Source: Auanema rhodensis
Lineage: Eukaryota > Nematoda > Chromadorea > Rhabditida > Rhabditidae
Reading direction: 5' to 3'
DNA length: 64,000 nucleotides
Assembly: GCA_964057225.1 (NCBI GenBank)
Contig: OZ059898.1
Location: forward strand, 9,672,001 to 9,736,000
Shown here: positions 22,513 to 34,270 of the stretch, in pieces
How positions within the stretch are numbered: position 1 is the stretch's first letter
Layout: every line of letters starts with the position of its first letter
The notes under the pieces: model-generated
Told to the model about the DNA's origin: nothing
The model's database searches: none
The model's input: only the letters and a program-made list of their open reading frames with translations
Program-made: the position numbers and the translations under genes

Positions 22513-24128
22513 GATTTGAAGAGAATTGTAAGTTTTAGAAAATAATTAAAAATTAGTTCTCTCTACTATTAACTGATTGTCGGCTAAAATATGGTAACAG
22601 TTTTAATAAAAAGTTTCCATGATTAGGATTAAACAAAAAAAAGAATTAAAGAGAAACACTTTTTGTTTACTTATTTGATTATAATACTTGAAATTCCAAA
22701 AACAGTAGAATAAAATTGAGAAAGCGACAAAAACAGTTGAACGATTTGAAGAGAATTGTATGTTTTAGAAAAGAATTAAAGTTCAGCTATCTCTACTATT
22801 AACTGATTATCGGCTAAAATAAGGTAACAGTTTTTATTGAAAGTTTCCATGATTGAGATTAAACAAAGAAAAAAAAATCAAAGAGAAACACTTCTTGTTT
22901 ACTTATTTGATTATAATACTTGAAATTCCAAAAACAGTAAAATAAAACTGTTAAAGCGAGTAAAACTGTTGAACGATTTGAAGACAATTGTAAGTTTAAG
23001 AAAAGAATTAAAGTTTAGCTTTGTCTACTATTAACTGATTATCGGCTGAAATATGGTGACAGTTTTTTTTTAAAAGTTTCCATGATTAAGATTAAACAAA
23101 GAAAAAAAATCAAAGAGAAACACTTCTTGTTTACTAATTTGATCATAACACTTGAAATGCCAACAAAAGTAAAGTAAAACTGTTAAAGCGAGTAAAACTG
23201 TTGAACAATTTGAAGACAATTGTAAGTTGAAGAAAAAAATTAAAGTTTAGCTCTCTCTACTATTAACTGAATGTCGGCTAAAATATGGTAACAGTTTTTA
23301 TCAAAAGTTTCCATGATTAAGATTAAACAAAGAAAAAAAATCAAAAAGAAACACTTCTTGTTTACTTACTTGATTATAATACTTGAAATTCCAAAAACAG
23401 TAGAATAAAATAGAGAAAACGACAAAAACAGTTGAACGATTTGAAGACAATTGTAAGTTTTAGAAAATAATTAAAAATTAGTTCTCTCTACTATTAACTG
23501 ATTGTCGGCTAAAATATGGTAACAGTTTTTATAAAAAGGTTCCATGATTAGGACTAAACAAAAAAAAATCAAAAAGAAACACTTCTTGTTTACTTACTTG
23601 ATTATAATACTTGAAATTCAAAAAAAAGTAAAAAACAATTGAGAAAGCGACATAAACAGTTGAACGATTTGAAGAGAATTGTAAGTTTCAGAAAAGAATT
23701 AAAGTTCAGCTATCTTTACTTTTAACTGATTAACGGCTAAAATAAGGTAACAGTTTTTATTGAAAGTTTCCGTGATTGAGATTAAACAAAGAAAAAAAAA
23801 TCAAAGAGAAACACTTCTTGTTTACTTATTTGATTATAACACTTGAAATTCCAACAAAAGTAAAGTAAAACTGTTAAAGCGAGTAAAACTGTTGAACGAT
23901 TTAAAGACAATTGTAAGTTGAAGAAAAAAATTAAAGTTCAGCTATCTCTACTTTCAACTGATTAACGGCTAAAATATAGTAACAGTTTTCATTAAAAGTT
24001 TCCATGATTAAGATTAAACAAAGAAAAAAAATCAGAGAGAAACACTTCTTGTATACTAATTTGATTATAACACTTGAAAATCCAACAAAAGTAAAATAAA
24101 ACTGTGAAAGCGGGTAAAACTGTTGAAC
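22513..24128. repeat. Run of 7 satellite monomers
   Basis: The first part repeats the 1,560-bp unit, then switches to the block that leads into the truncated gene at 24179. Closely matched by 28265-30111, which has one extra monomer. Confidence 0.93.
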
Positions 24129-24178
24129 TAAAACAGTCTTTATAAAATATAAATGATATATTTTTATAAAAGTGAAGT

Positions 24179-24224
24179 TGCATCGGCGTGGCAGGCGAGC
24201 ATTCTACCACTGAACCACCGATGC
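24179..24224 (-). pseudogene. Truncated tRNA-Gly(GCC) (copy 8)
   Basis: Same 46 nt. Member of the triplet of truncated-full pairs spaced 843 bp (14596, 24179, 30162). Confidence 0.9.
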
Positions 24225-24275
24225 TTCGAAAATGTTAGATTGTTTCCGAAAAATTATGAAAAGTCAAGTTCTACT

Positions 24276-24971
24276 GATTTGAAGAGAATTGTAAGTTTTA
24301 GAAAATAATTAAAAATTAGTTCTCTCTACTATTAACTGATTGTCGGCTAAAATATGGTAACAGTTTTTATAAAAAGTTTCCATGATTAGGATTAAACAAA
24401 GAAAAAAAAATCAAAGAGAAACACTTCTTGTTTACTTATTTGATTATAATACTTGAAATTCCAAAAACAGTAAAATAAAACTGTTAAAGCGAGTAAAACT
24501 GTTGAACGATTTGAAGACAATTGTAAGTTTAAGAAAAGAATTAAAGTTTAGCTCTCTCTACTATTAACTGATTATCGGCTAAAATATAGTAACAGTTTTT
24601 ATTAAAAGTTTCCATGATTAAGATTAAACAAAGAAAAAAAATCAAAGAGAAACACTTCTTGTTTACTTATTTGATTATAACACTTGAAATTCCAAAAACA
24701 GTAAAATAAAATTGAGAAAGCGACAAAAACAGTTGAACGATTTGAAGACAATTGTAAGTTTAAGAAAAGAATTAAAGTTTAGCTTTGTCTACTATTAACT
24801 GATTATCGGCTGAAATATGGTGACAGTTTTTTTTTAAAAGTTTCCATGATTAAGATTAAACAAAGAAAAAAAAATCAAAGAGAAACACTTCTTGTTTACT
24901 AATTTGATTATAACACTTGAAAATCCAACAAAAGTAAAAAAAAACTGTGAAAGCGGGTAAAACTGTTGAAC
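24276..24971. repeat. Run of 3 satellite monomers
   Basis: Copy of 14693-15388 at offset 9,583 with almost no difference visible by eye. Confidence 0.93.
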
Positions 24972-25021
24972 TATAACAGTCTTTATAAAATATAAATGAT
25001 ATTTTTTTATAAAAGTGAAGT

Positions 25022-25092
25022 TGCATCGGCCGGGAATCGAACCCGGGTCGCCCGCGTGGCAGGCGAGCATTCTACCACTGAACCACCGATGC
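25022..25092 (-). tRNA. tRNA-Gly-GCC: tRNA-Gly(GCC), intact
   Basis: Majority gene body with the gaactataacag mark. Copy of the gene at 15439 within a duplicated block. Confidence 0.95.
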
Positions 25093-25143
25093 TTCGAAAA
25101 TGTTAGATTGTTTCCGAAAAATTATGAAAAGTCAAGTTCTACT

Positions 25144-26531
25144 GATTTGAAGAGAATTGTAAGTTTTAGAAAATAATTAAAAATTAGTTCTCTCTACTAT
25201 TAACTGATTGTCGGCTAAAATATGGTAACAGTTTTAATAAAAAGTTTCCATGATTAGGATTAAACAAAAAAAAGAATTAAAGAGAAACACTTTTTGTTTA
25301 CTTATTTGATTATAATACTTGAAATTCCAAAAACAGTAGAATAAAATTGAGAAAGCGACAAAAACAGTTGAACGATTTGAAGAGAATTGTATGTTTTAGA
25401 AAAGAATTAAAGTTCAGCTATCTCTACTATTAACTGATTATCGGCTAAAATAAGGTAACAGTTTTTATTGAAAGTTTCCATGATTGAGATTAAACAAAGA
25501 AAAAAAAATCAAAGAGAAACACTTCTTGTTTACTTATTTGATTATAATACTTGAAATTCCAAAAACAGTAAAATAAAACTGTTAAAGCGAGTAAAACTGT
25601 TGAACGATTTGAAGACAATTGTAAGTTTAAGAAAAGAATTAAAGTTTAGCTTTGTCTACTATTAACTGATTATCGGCTGAAATATGGTGACAGTTTTTTT
25701 TTAAAAGTTTCCATGATTAAGATTAAACAAAGAAAAAAAAATCAAAGAGAAACACTTCTTGTTTACTAATTTGATCATAACACTTGAAATGCCAACAAAA
25801 GTAAAGTAAAACTGTTAAAGCGAGTAAAACTGTTGAACAATTTGAAGACAATTGTAAGTTGAAGAAAAAAATTAAAGTTTAGCTCTCTCTACTATTAACT
25901 GAATGTCGGCTAAAATATGGTAACAGTTTTTATCAAAAGTTTCCATGATTAAGATTAAACAAAGAAAAAAAATCAAAAAGAAACACTTCTTGTTTACTTA
26001 CTTGATTATAATACTTGAAATTCCAAAAACAGTAGAATAAAATAGAGAAAACGACAAAAACAGTTGAACGATTTGAAGACAATTGTAAGTTTTAGAAAAT
26101 AATTAAAAATTAGTTCTCTCTACTATTAACTGATTGTCGGCTAAAATATGGTAACAGTTTTTATAAAAAGGTTCCATGATTAGGACTAAACAAAAAAAAG
26201 AATTAAAGAGAAACACTTTTTGTTTACTTATTTGATTATAATACTTGAAATTCCAACAAAAGTAAAGTAAAACTGTTGAAGCGAGTAAAACTGTTGAACG
26301 ATTTGAAGACAATTGTAAGTTGAAGAAAAAAATTAAAGTTTAGCTCTCTCTACTATTAACTGATTATCGGCTAAAATATAGTAACAGTTTTTATTAAAAG
26401 TTTCCATGATTAAGATTAAACAAAGAAAAAAAAATCAAAGAGAAACACTTCTTGTTTACTAATTTGATTATAACACTTGAAAATATAACAAAAGTAAAAA
26501 AAAACTGTGAAAGCGGGTAAAACTGTTGAAC
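25144..26531. repeat. Run of 6 satellite monomers
   Basis: First 1,560-bp unit of this pair; nearly the same as 20953-22340, without the private actatgaactg. Confidence 0.92.
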
Positions 26532-26581
26532 TAAAACAGTCTTTATAAAATATAAATGATATTTTTTTATAAAAGTGAAGT

Positions 26582-26652
26582 TGCATCGGCCGGGAATCGA
26601 ACCCGGGTCGCCCGCGTGGCAGGCGAGCATTCTACCACTGAACCACCGATGT
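26582..26652 (-). tRNA. tRNA-Gly-GCC: tRNA-Gly(GCC), nucleotide-1 variant
   Basis: The body matches the majority except for the first nucleotide: plus-strand T at 26652 gives A1 instead of G1, which loses the G1-C70 closing pair of the acceptor stem. This could disturb RNase P cleavage or charging. The 5' flank also has a private aaaaagtt for aaaatgtt, so this cassette has two private changes near one end. Internal promoter and terminator are intact. Confidence 0.88.
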
Positions 26653-26703
26653 TTCGAAAAAGTTAGATTGTTTCCGAAAAATTATGAAAAGTCAAGTTCT
26701 ACT

Positions 26704-28092
26704 GATTTGAAGAGAATTGTAAGTTTTAGAAAATAATTAAAAATTAGTTCTCTCTACTATTAACTGATTGTCGGCTAAAATATGGTAACAGTTTTAATAA
26801 AAAGTTTCCATGATTAGGATTAAACAAAAAAAAAGAATTAAAGAGAAACACTTTTTGTTTACTTATTTGATTATAATACTTGAAATTCCAAAAACAGTAG
26901 AATAAAATTGAGAAAGCGACAAAAACAGTTGAACGATTTGAAGAGAATTGTATGTTTTAGAAAAGAATTAAAGTTCAGCTATCTCTACTATTAACTGATT
27001 ATCGGCTAAAATAAGGTAACAGTTTTTATTGAAAGTTTCCATGATTGAGATTAAACAAAGAAAAAAAAATCAAAGAGAAACACTTCTTGTTTACTTATTT
27101 GATTATAATACTTGAAATTCCAAAAACAGTAAAATAAAACTGTTAAAGCGAGTAAAACTGTTGAACGATTTGAAGACAATTGTAAGTTTAAGAAAAGAAT
27201 TAAAGTTTAGCTTTGTCTACTATTAACTGATTATCGGCTGAAATATGGTGACAGTTTTTTTTTAAAAGTTTCCATGATTAAGATTAAACAAAGAAAAAAA
27301 AATCAAAGAGAAACACTTCTTGTTTACTAATTTGATCATAACACTTGAAATGCCAACAAAAGTAAAGTAAAACTGTTAAAGCGAGTAAAACTGTTGAACA
27401 ATTTGAAGACAATTGTAAGTTGAAGAAAAAAATTAAAGTTTAGCTCTCTCTACTATTAACTGAATGTCGGCTAAAATATGGTAACAGTTTTTATCAAAAG
27501 TTTCCATGATTAAGATTAAACAAAAAAAAGAATTAAAGAGAAACACTTTTTGTTTACTTATTTGATTATAATACTTGAAATTCCAAAAAAAGTAAAAAAC
27601 AATTGAGAAAGCGACATAAACAGTTGAACGATTTGAAGAGAATTGTAAGTTTCAGAAAAGAATTAAAGTTCAGCTTTCTCTACTATTAACTGATTATCGG
27701 CTAAAATAAGGTAACAGTTTTTATTGAAAGTTTCCATGATTAAGATTAAACAAAGAAAAAAATCAAAGAGAAACACTTCTTGTTTACTTACTTGATTATA
27801 ACACTTGAAATTCCAACAAAAGTAAAGTAAAACTGTTAAAGCGAGTAAAACAGTTGAACGATTTGAAGACAATTGTAAGTTTAAGATAAGAATTAAAGTT
27901 TAGCTTTGTCTACTATTAACTGTTTATCGGCTGAAATATGGTGACAGTTTTTTTTTAAAAGTTTCCATGATTAAGATTAAACAAAGAAAAAAAAATCAAA
28001 GAGAAACACTTCTTGTTTACTAATTTGATTATAACACTTGAAAATATAACAAAAGTAAAAAAAAACTGTGAAAGCGGGTAAAACTGTTGAAC
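26704..28092. repeat. Run of 6 satellite monomers
   Basis: Starts like 25144 but the last two monomers are of other subtypes (the gcgacataaacag tail, then aagataagaatt with ctgtttatcgg), showing a recombination switch near 27.5 kb. Confidence 0.92.
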
Positions 28093-28142
28093 TAAAACAG
28101 TCTTTATAAAATATAAATGATATTTTTTTATAAAAGTGAAGT

Positions 28143-28213
28143 TGCATCGGCCGGGAATCGAACCCGGGTCGCCCGCGTGGCAGGCGAGCATTCTACCACT
28201 GAACCACCGATGC
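28143..28213 (-). tRNA. tRNA-Gly-GCC: tRNA-Gly(GCC), intact
   Basis: Majority gene body with gaactaaaacag. The left monomer is the aatataac type, as at 18839 and 20831. Confidence 0.95.
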
Positions 28214-28264
28214 TTCGAAAATGTTAGATTGTTTCCGAAAAATTATGAAAAGTCAAGTTCTACT

Positions 28265-30111
28265 GATTTGAAGAGAATTGTAAGTTTTAGAAAATAATTA
28301 AAAATTAGTTCTCTCTACTATTAACTGATTGTCGGCTAAAATATGGTAACAGTTTTAATAAAAAGTTTCCATGATTAGGATTAAACAAAAAAAAGAATTA
28401 AAGAGAAACACTTTTTGTTTACTTATTTGATTATAATACTTGAAATTCCAAAAACAGTAGAATAAAATTGAGAAAGCGACAAAAACAGTTGAACGATTTG
28501 AAGAGAATTGTATGTTTTAGAAAAGAATTAAAGTTCAGCTATCTCTACTATTAACTGATTATCGGCTAAAATAAGGTAACAGTTTTTATTGAAAGTTTCC
28601 ATGATTGAGATTAAACAAAGAAAAAAAAATCAAAGAGAAACACTTCTTGTTTACTTATTTGATTATAATACTTGAAATTCCAAAAACAGTAAAATAAAAC
28701 TGTTAAAGCGAGTAAAACTGTTGAACGATTTGAAGACAATTGTAAGTTTAAGAAAAGAATTAAAGTTTAGCTTTGTCTACTATTAACTGATTATCGGCTG
28801 AAATATGGTGACAGTTTTTTTTTAAAAGTTTTCATGATTAGGATTAAACAAAAAAAAGAATCAAAAAGAAACACTTCTTGTTTACTTATTTGATTATAAC
28901 ACTTGAAATTCCAACAAAAGTAAAGTAAAACTGTTAAAGCGAGTAAAACTGTTGAACGATTTGAAGACAATTGTAAGTTTAAGAAAAGAATTAAAGTTTA
29001 GCTTTGTCTACTATTAACTGATTATCGGCTGAAATATGGTGACAGTTTTTTTTTAAAAGTTTCCATGATTAAGATTAAACAAAGAAAAAAAAATCAAAGA
29101 GAAACACTTCTTGTTTACTAATTTGATCATAACACTTGAAATGCCAACAAAAGTAAAGTAAAACTGTTAAAGCGAGTAAAACTGTTGAACAATTTGAAGA
29201 CAATTGTAAGTTGAAGAAAAAAATTAAAGTTTAGCTCTCTCTACTATTAACTGAATGTCGGCTAAAATATGGTAACAGTTTTTATCAAAAGTTTCCATGA
29301 TTAAGATTAAACAAAGAAAAAAAATCAAAAAGAAACACTTCTTGTTTACTTACTTGATTATAATACTTGAAATTCCAAAAACAGTAGAATAAAATAGAGA
29401 AAACGACAAAAACAGTTGAACGATTTGAAGACAATTGTAAGTTTTAGAAAATAATTAAAAAATAGTTCTCTCTACTATTAACTGATTGTCGGCTAAAATA
29501 TGGTAACAGTTTTTATAAAAAGGTTCCATGATTAGGACTAAACAAAAAAAATCAAAAAGAAACACTTCTTGTTTACTTACTTGATTATAATACTTGAAAT
29601 TCAAAAAAAAGTAAAAAACAATTGAGAAAGCGACATAAACAGTTGAACGATTTGAAGAGAATTGTAAGTTTCAGAAAAGAATTAAAGTTCAGCTATCTTT
29701 ACTTTTAACTGATTAACGGCTAAAATAAGGTAACAGTTTTTATTGAAAGTTTCCGTGATTGAGATTAAACAAAGAAAAAAAAATCAAAGAGAAACACTTC
29801 TTGTTTACTTATTTGATTATAACACTTAAAATTCCAACAAAAGTAAAGTAAAACTGTTAAAGCGAGTAAAACTGTTGAACGATTTAAAGACAATTGTAAG
29901 TTGAAGAAAAAAATTAAAGTTCAGCTATCTCTACTTTCAACTGATTAACGGCTAAAATATAGTAACAGTTTTCATTAAAAGTTTCCATGATTAAGATTAA
30001 ACAAAGAAAAAAAATCAGAGAGAAACACTTCTTGTATACTAATTTGATTATAACACTTGAAAATCCAACAAAAGTAAAATAAAACTGTGAAAGCGGGTAA
30101 AACTGTTGAAC
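28265..30111. repeat. Run of 8 satellite monomers
   Basis: Equivalent of 22513-24128 with one extra monomer inserted near 28.8-29.0 kb (tttcatgattagg type). A private aaaaaatagttc occurs near 29456. Confidence 0.93.
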
Positions 30112-30161
30112 TAAAACAGTCTTTATAAAATATAAATGATATATTTTTATAAAAGTGAAGT

Positions 30162-30207
30162 TGCATCGGCGTGGCAGGCGAGCATTCTACCACTGAACCA
30201 CCGATGC
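30162..30207 (-). pseudogene. Truncated tRNA-Gly(GCC) (copy 9)
   Basis: Same 46 nt and surroundings as 14596 and 24179. Confidence 0.9.
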
Positions 30208-30258
30208 TTCGAAAATGTTAGATTGTTTCCGAAAAATTATGAAAAGTCAAGTTCTACT

Positions 30259-30954
30259 GATTTGAAGAGAATTGTAAGTTTTAGAAAATAATTAAAAATT
30301 AGTTCTCTCTACTATTAACTGATTGTCGGCTAAAATATGGTAACAGTTTTTATAAAAAGTTTCCATGATTAGGATTAAACAAAGAAAAAAAAATCAAAGA
30401 GAAACACTTCTTGTTTACTTATTTGATTATAATACTTGAAATTCCAAAAACAGTAAAATAAAACTGTTAAAGCGAGTAAAACTGTTGAACGATTTGAAGA
30501 CAATTGTAAGTTTAAGAAAAGAATTAAAGTTTAGCTCTCTCTACTATTAACTGATTATCGGCTAAAATATAATAACAGTTTTTATTAAAAGTTTCCATGA
30601 TTAAGATTAAACAAAGAAAAAAAATCAAAGAGAAACACTTCTTGTTTACTTATTTGATTATAACACTTGAAATTCCAAAAACAGTAAAATAAAATTGAGA
30701 AAGCGACAAAAACAGTTGAACGATTTGAAGACAATTGTAAGTTTAAGAAAAGAATTAAAGTTTAGCTTTGTCTACTATTAACTGATTATCGGCTGAAATA
30801 TGGTGACAGTTTTTTTTTAAAAGTTTCCATGATTAAGATTAAACAAAGAAAAAAAAATCATAGAGAAACACTTCTTGTTTACTAATTTGATTATAACACT
30901 TGAAAATCCAACAAAAGTAAAAAAAAACTGTGAAAGCGGGTAAAACTGTTGAAC
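30259..30954. repeat. Run of 3 satellite monomers
   Basis: Third copy of the triplet seen at 14693 and 24276. Private atcatagag near 30858 and ataataac near 30569. Confidence 0.93.
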
Positions 30955-31004
30955 TATAACAGTCTTTATAAAATATAAATGATATTTTTTTATAAAAGTG
31001 AAGT

Positions 31005-31075
31005 TGCATCGGCCGGGAATCGAACCCGGGTCGCCCGCGTGGCAGGCGAGCATTCTACCACTGAACCACCGATGC
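31005..31075 (-). tRNA. tRNA-Gly-GCC: tRNA-Gly(GCC), intact
   Basis: Majority gene body with gaactataacag. Partner of the gene at 15439 in the 15.57-kb-offset duplication. Confidence 0.95.
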
Positions 31076-31126
31076 TTCGAAAATGTTAGATTGTTTCCGA
31101 AAAATTATGAAAAGTCAAGTTCTACT

Positions 31127-34123
31127 GATTTGAAGAGAATTGTAAGTTTTAGAAAATAATTAAAAATTAGTTCTCTCTACTATTAACTGATTGTCGGCTA
31201 AAATATGGTAACAGTTTTAATAAAAAGTTTCCATGATTAGGATTAAACAAAAAAAAGAATTAAAGAGAAACACTTTTTGTTTACTTATTTGATTATAATA
31301 CTTGAAATTCCAAAAACAGTAGAATAAAATTGAGAAAGCGACAAAAACAGTTGAACGATTTGAAGAGAATTGTAAGTTTTAGAAAAGAATTAAAGTTCAG
31401 CTATCTCTACTATTAACTGATTATCGGCTAAAATAAGGTAACAGTTTTTATTGAAAGTTTCCATGATTGAGATTAAACAAAGAAAAAAATCAAAGAGAAA
31501 CACTTCTTGTTTACTAATTTGATCATAACACTTGAAATGCCAACAAAAGTAAAGTAAAACTGTTAAAGCGAGTAAAACTGTTGAACGATTTGAAGACAAT
31601 TGTAAGTTGAAGAAAAAAATTAAAGTTTAGCTCTCTCTACTATTAACTGATTATCGGCTAAAATATAGTAACAGTTTTTATTAAAAGTTTCCATGATTAA
31701 GATTAAACAAAGAAAAAAAATCAAAGAAAAACACTTCTTGTTTACTAATTTGATCATAACACTTGAAATGCCAACAAAAGTAAAGTAAAACTGTTAAAGC
31801 GAGTAAAACTGTTGAACAATTTGAAGACAATTGTAAGTTGAAGAAAAAAATTAAAGTTTAGCTCTCTCTACTATTAACTGAATGTCGGCTAAAATATGGT
31901 AACAGTTTTTATCAAAAGTTTCCATGATTAAGATTAAACAAAGAAAAAAAATCAAAAAGAAACACTTCTTGTTTACTTACTTGATTATAATACTTGAAAT
32001 TCCAAAAACAGTAAAATAAAATTGAGAAAGCGACAAAAACAGTTGAACGATTTGAAGACAATTGTAAGTTTAAGAAAAGAATTAAAGTTTAGCTTTGTCT
32101 ACTATTAACTGATTATCGGCTGAAATATGGTGACAGTTTTTTTTTTAAAGTTTTCATGATTAGGATTAAACAAAAAAAAGAATCAAAAAGAAACACTTCT
32201 TGTTTACTTATTTGATTATAACACTTGAAATTCCAACAAAAGTAAAGTAAAACTGTTGAAGCGAGTAAAACTGTTGAACGATTTGAAGACAATTGTAAGT
32301 TGAAGAAAAAAATTAAAGTTTAGCTCTCTCTACTATTAACTGATTATCGGCTAAAATATAGTAACAGTTTTTATTAAAAGTTTCCATGATTAAGATTAAA
32401 CAAAGAAAAAAAATCAAAGAAAAACACTTCTTGTTTACTAATTTGATCATAACACTTGAAATGCCAACAAAAGTAAAGTAAAACTGTTAAAGCGAGTAAA
32501 ACTGTTGAACAATTTGAAGACAATTGTAAGTTGAAGAAAAAAATTAAAGTTTAGCTCTCTCTACTATTAACTGAATGTCGGCTAAAATATGGTAACAGTT
32601 TTAATAAAAAGTTTCCATGATTAGGATTAAACAAAAAAAAGAATTAAAGAGAAACACTTTTTGTTTACTTATTTGATTATAATACTTGAAATTCCAAAAA
32701 CAGTAAAATAAAATTGAGAAAGCGACAAAAACAGTTGAACGATTTGAAGACAATTGTAAGTTTAAGAAAAGAATTAAAGTTTAGCTTTGTCTACTATTAA
32801 CTGATTATCGGCTGAAATATGGTGACAGTTTTTTTTTAAAAGTTTTCATGATTAGGATTAAACAAAAAAAAGAATCAAAAAGAAACACTTCTTGTTTACT
32901 TATTTGATTATAACACTTGAAATTCCAACAAAAGTAAAGTAAAACTGTTAAAGCGAGTAAAACTGTTGAACGATTTGAAGACAATTGTAAGTTGAAGAAA
33001 AAAATTAAAGTTTAGCTCTCTCTACTATTAACTGATTATCGGCTAAAATATAGTAACAGTTTTTATTAAAAGTTTCCATGATTAAGATTAAACAAAGAAA
33101 AAAAATCAAAGAAAAACACTTCTTGTTTACTAATTTGATCATAACACTTGAAATGCCAACAAAAGTAAAGTAAAACTGTTAAAGCGAGTAAAACTGTTGA
33201 ACAATTTGAAGACAATTGTAAGTTGAAGAAAAAAATTAAAGTTTAGCTCTCTCTACTATTAACTGAATGTCGGCTAAAATATGGTAACAGTTTTTATCAA
33301 AAGTTTCCATGATTAAGATTAAACAAAGAAAAAAAATCAAAAAGAAACACTTCTTGTTTACTTACTTGATTATAATACTTGAAATTCCAAAAACAGTAGA
33401 ATAAAATAGAGAAAACGACAAGAACAGTTGAACGATTTGAAGACAATTGTAAGTTTTAGAAAATAATTAAAAATTAGTTCTCTCTACTATTAACTGATTG
33501 TCGGCTAAAATATGGTAACAGTTTTTATAAAAAGGTTCCATGATTAGGACTAAACAAAAAAAAATCAAAAAGAAACACTTCTTGTTTACTTACTTGATTA
33601 TAATACTTAAAATTCAAAAAAAAGTAAAAAACAATTGAGAAAGCGACATAAACAGTTGAACGATTTGAAGAGAATTGTAAGTTTCAGAAAAGAATTAAAG
33701 TTCAGCTATCTCTACTTTTAACTGATTACCGGCTAAAATAAGGTAACAGTTTTTATTGAAAGTTTCCGTGATTGAGATTAAACAAAGAAAAAAAAATCAA
33801 AGAGAAACACTTCTTGTTTACTTATTTGATTATAACACTTGAAATTCCAACAAAAGTAAAGTAAAACTGTTAAAGCGAGTAAAACTGTTGAACGATTTGA
33901 AGACAATTGTAAGTTGAAGAAAAAAATTAAAGTTCAGCTATCTCTACTTTCAACTGATTAACGGCTAAAATATAGTAACAGTTTTTATTAAAAGTTTCCA
34001 TGATTAAGATTAAACAAAGAAAAAAATCAGAGAGAAACACTTCTTGTATACTTATTTGATTATAACACTTGAAAATCCAACAAAAGTAAAATAAAACTGT
34101 GAAAGCGGGTAAAACTGTTGAAA
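31127..34123. repeat. Run of 13 satellite monomers
   Basis: Contains the trimer super-period and the duplicated marks described for 29700-34050. One monomer fewer than its partner 15561-18788. Confidence 0.93.
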
Positions 34124-34173
34124 TAAAACAGTCTTTATAAAATATAAATGATATATTTTTATAAAAGTGAAGT

Positions 34174-34219
34174 TGCATCGGCGTGGCAGGCGAGCATTCT
34201 ACCACTGAACCACCGATGC
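34174..34219 (-). pseudogene. Truncated tRNA-Gly(GCC) (copy 10, rightmost)
   Basis: Last truncated copy; none occurs in the remaining 29.8 kb. The left boundary reads gttgaaa instead of gttgaac. The 5' flank has ttagg, as at 18839. Confidence 0.9.
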
Positions 34220-34270
34220 TTCGAAAATGTTAGATTGTTTCCGAAAAATTAGGAAAAGTCAAGTTCTACT

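Larger units (their letters stand above)
25093..28213. repeat. 1,560-bp higher-order repeat, two copies
   Basis: Two successive units of six monomers plus a cassette (25093-26652 and 26653-28213). They resemble 20902-22461, so this unit exists at least three times in 7.5 kb. The later part of the second unit has a different monomer mix near 27.5-27.9 kb. Confidence 0.85.
29700..34050. repeat. Segmental duplicate, copy 2 (partner about 14.13-18.48 kb)
   Basis: Carries the same rare marks as the partner at offset about 15,566. After 34.05 kb one monomer is missing relative to the partner, so the next truncated tRNA is offset by only 15,335. Confidence 0.8.
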
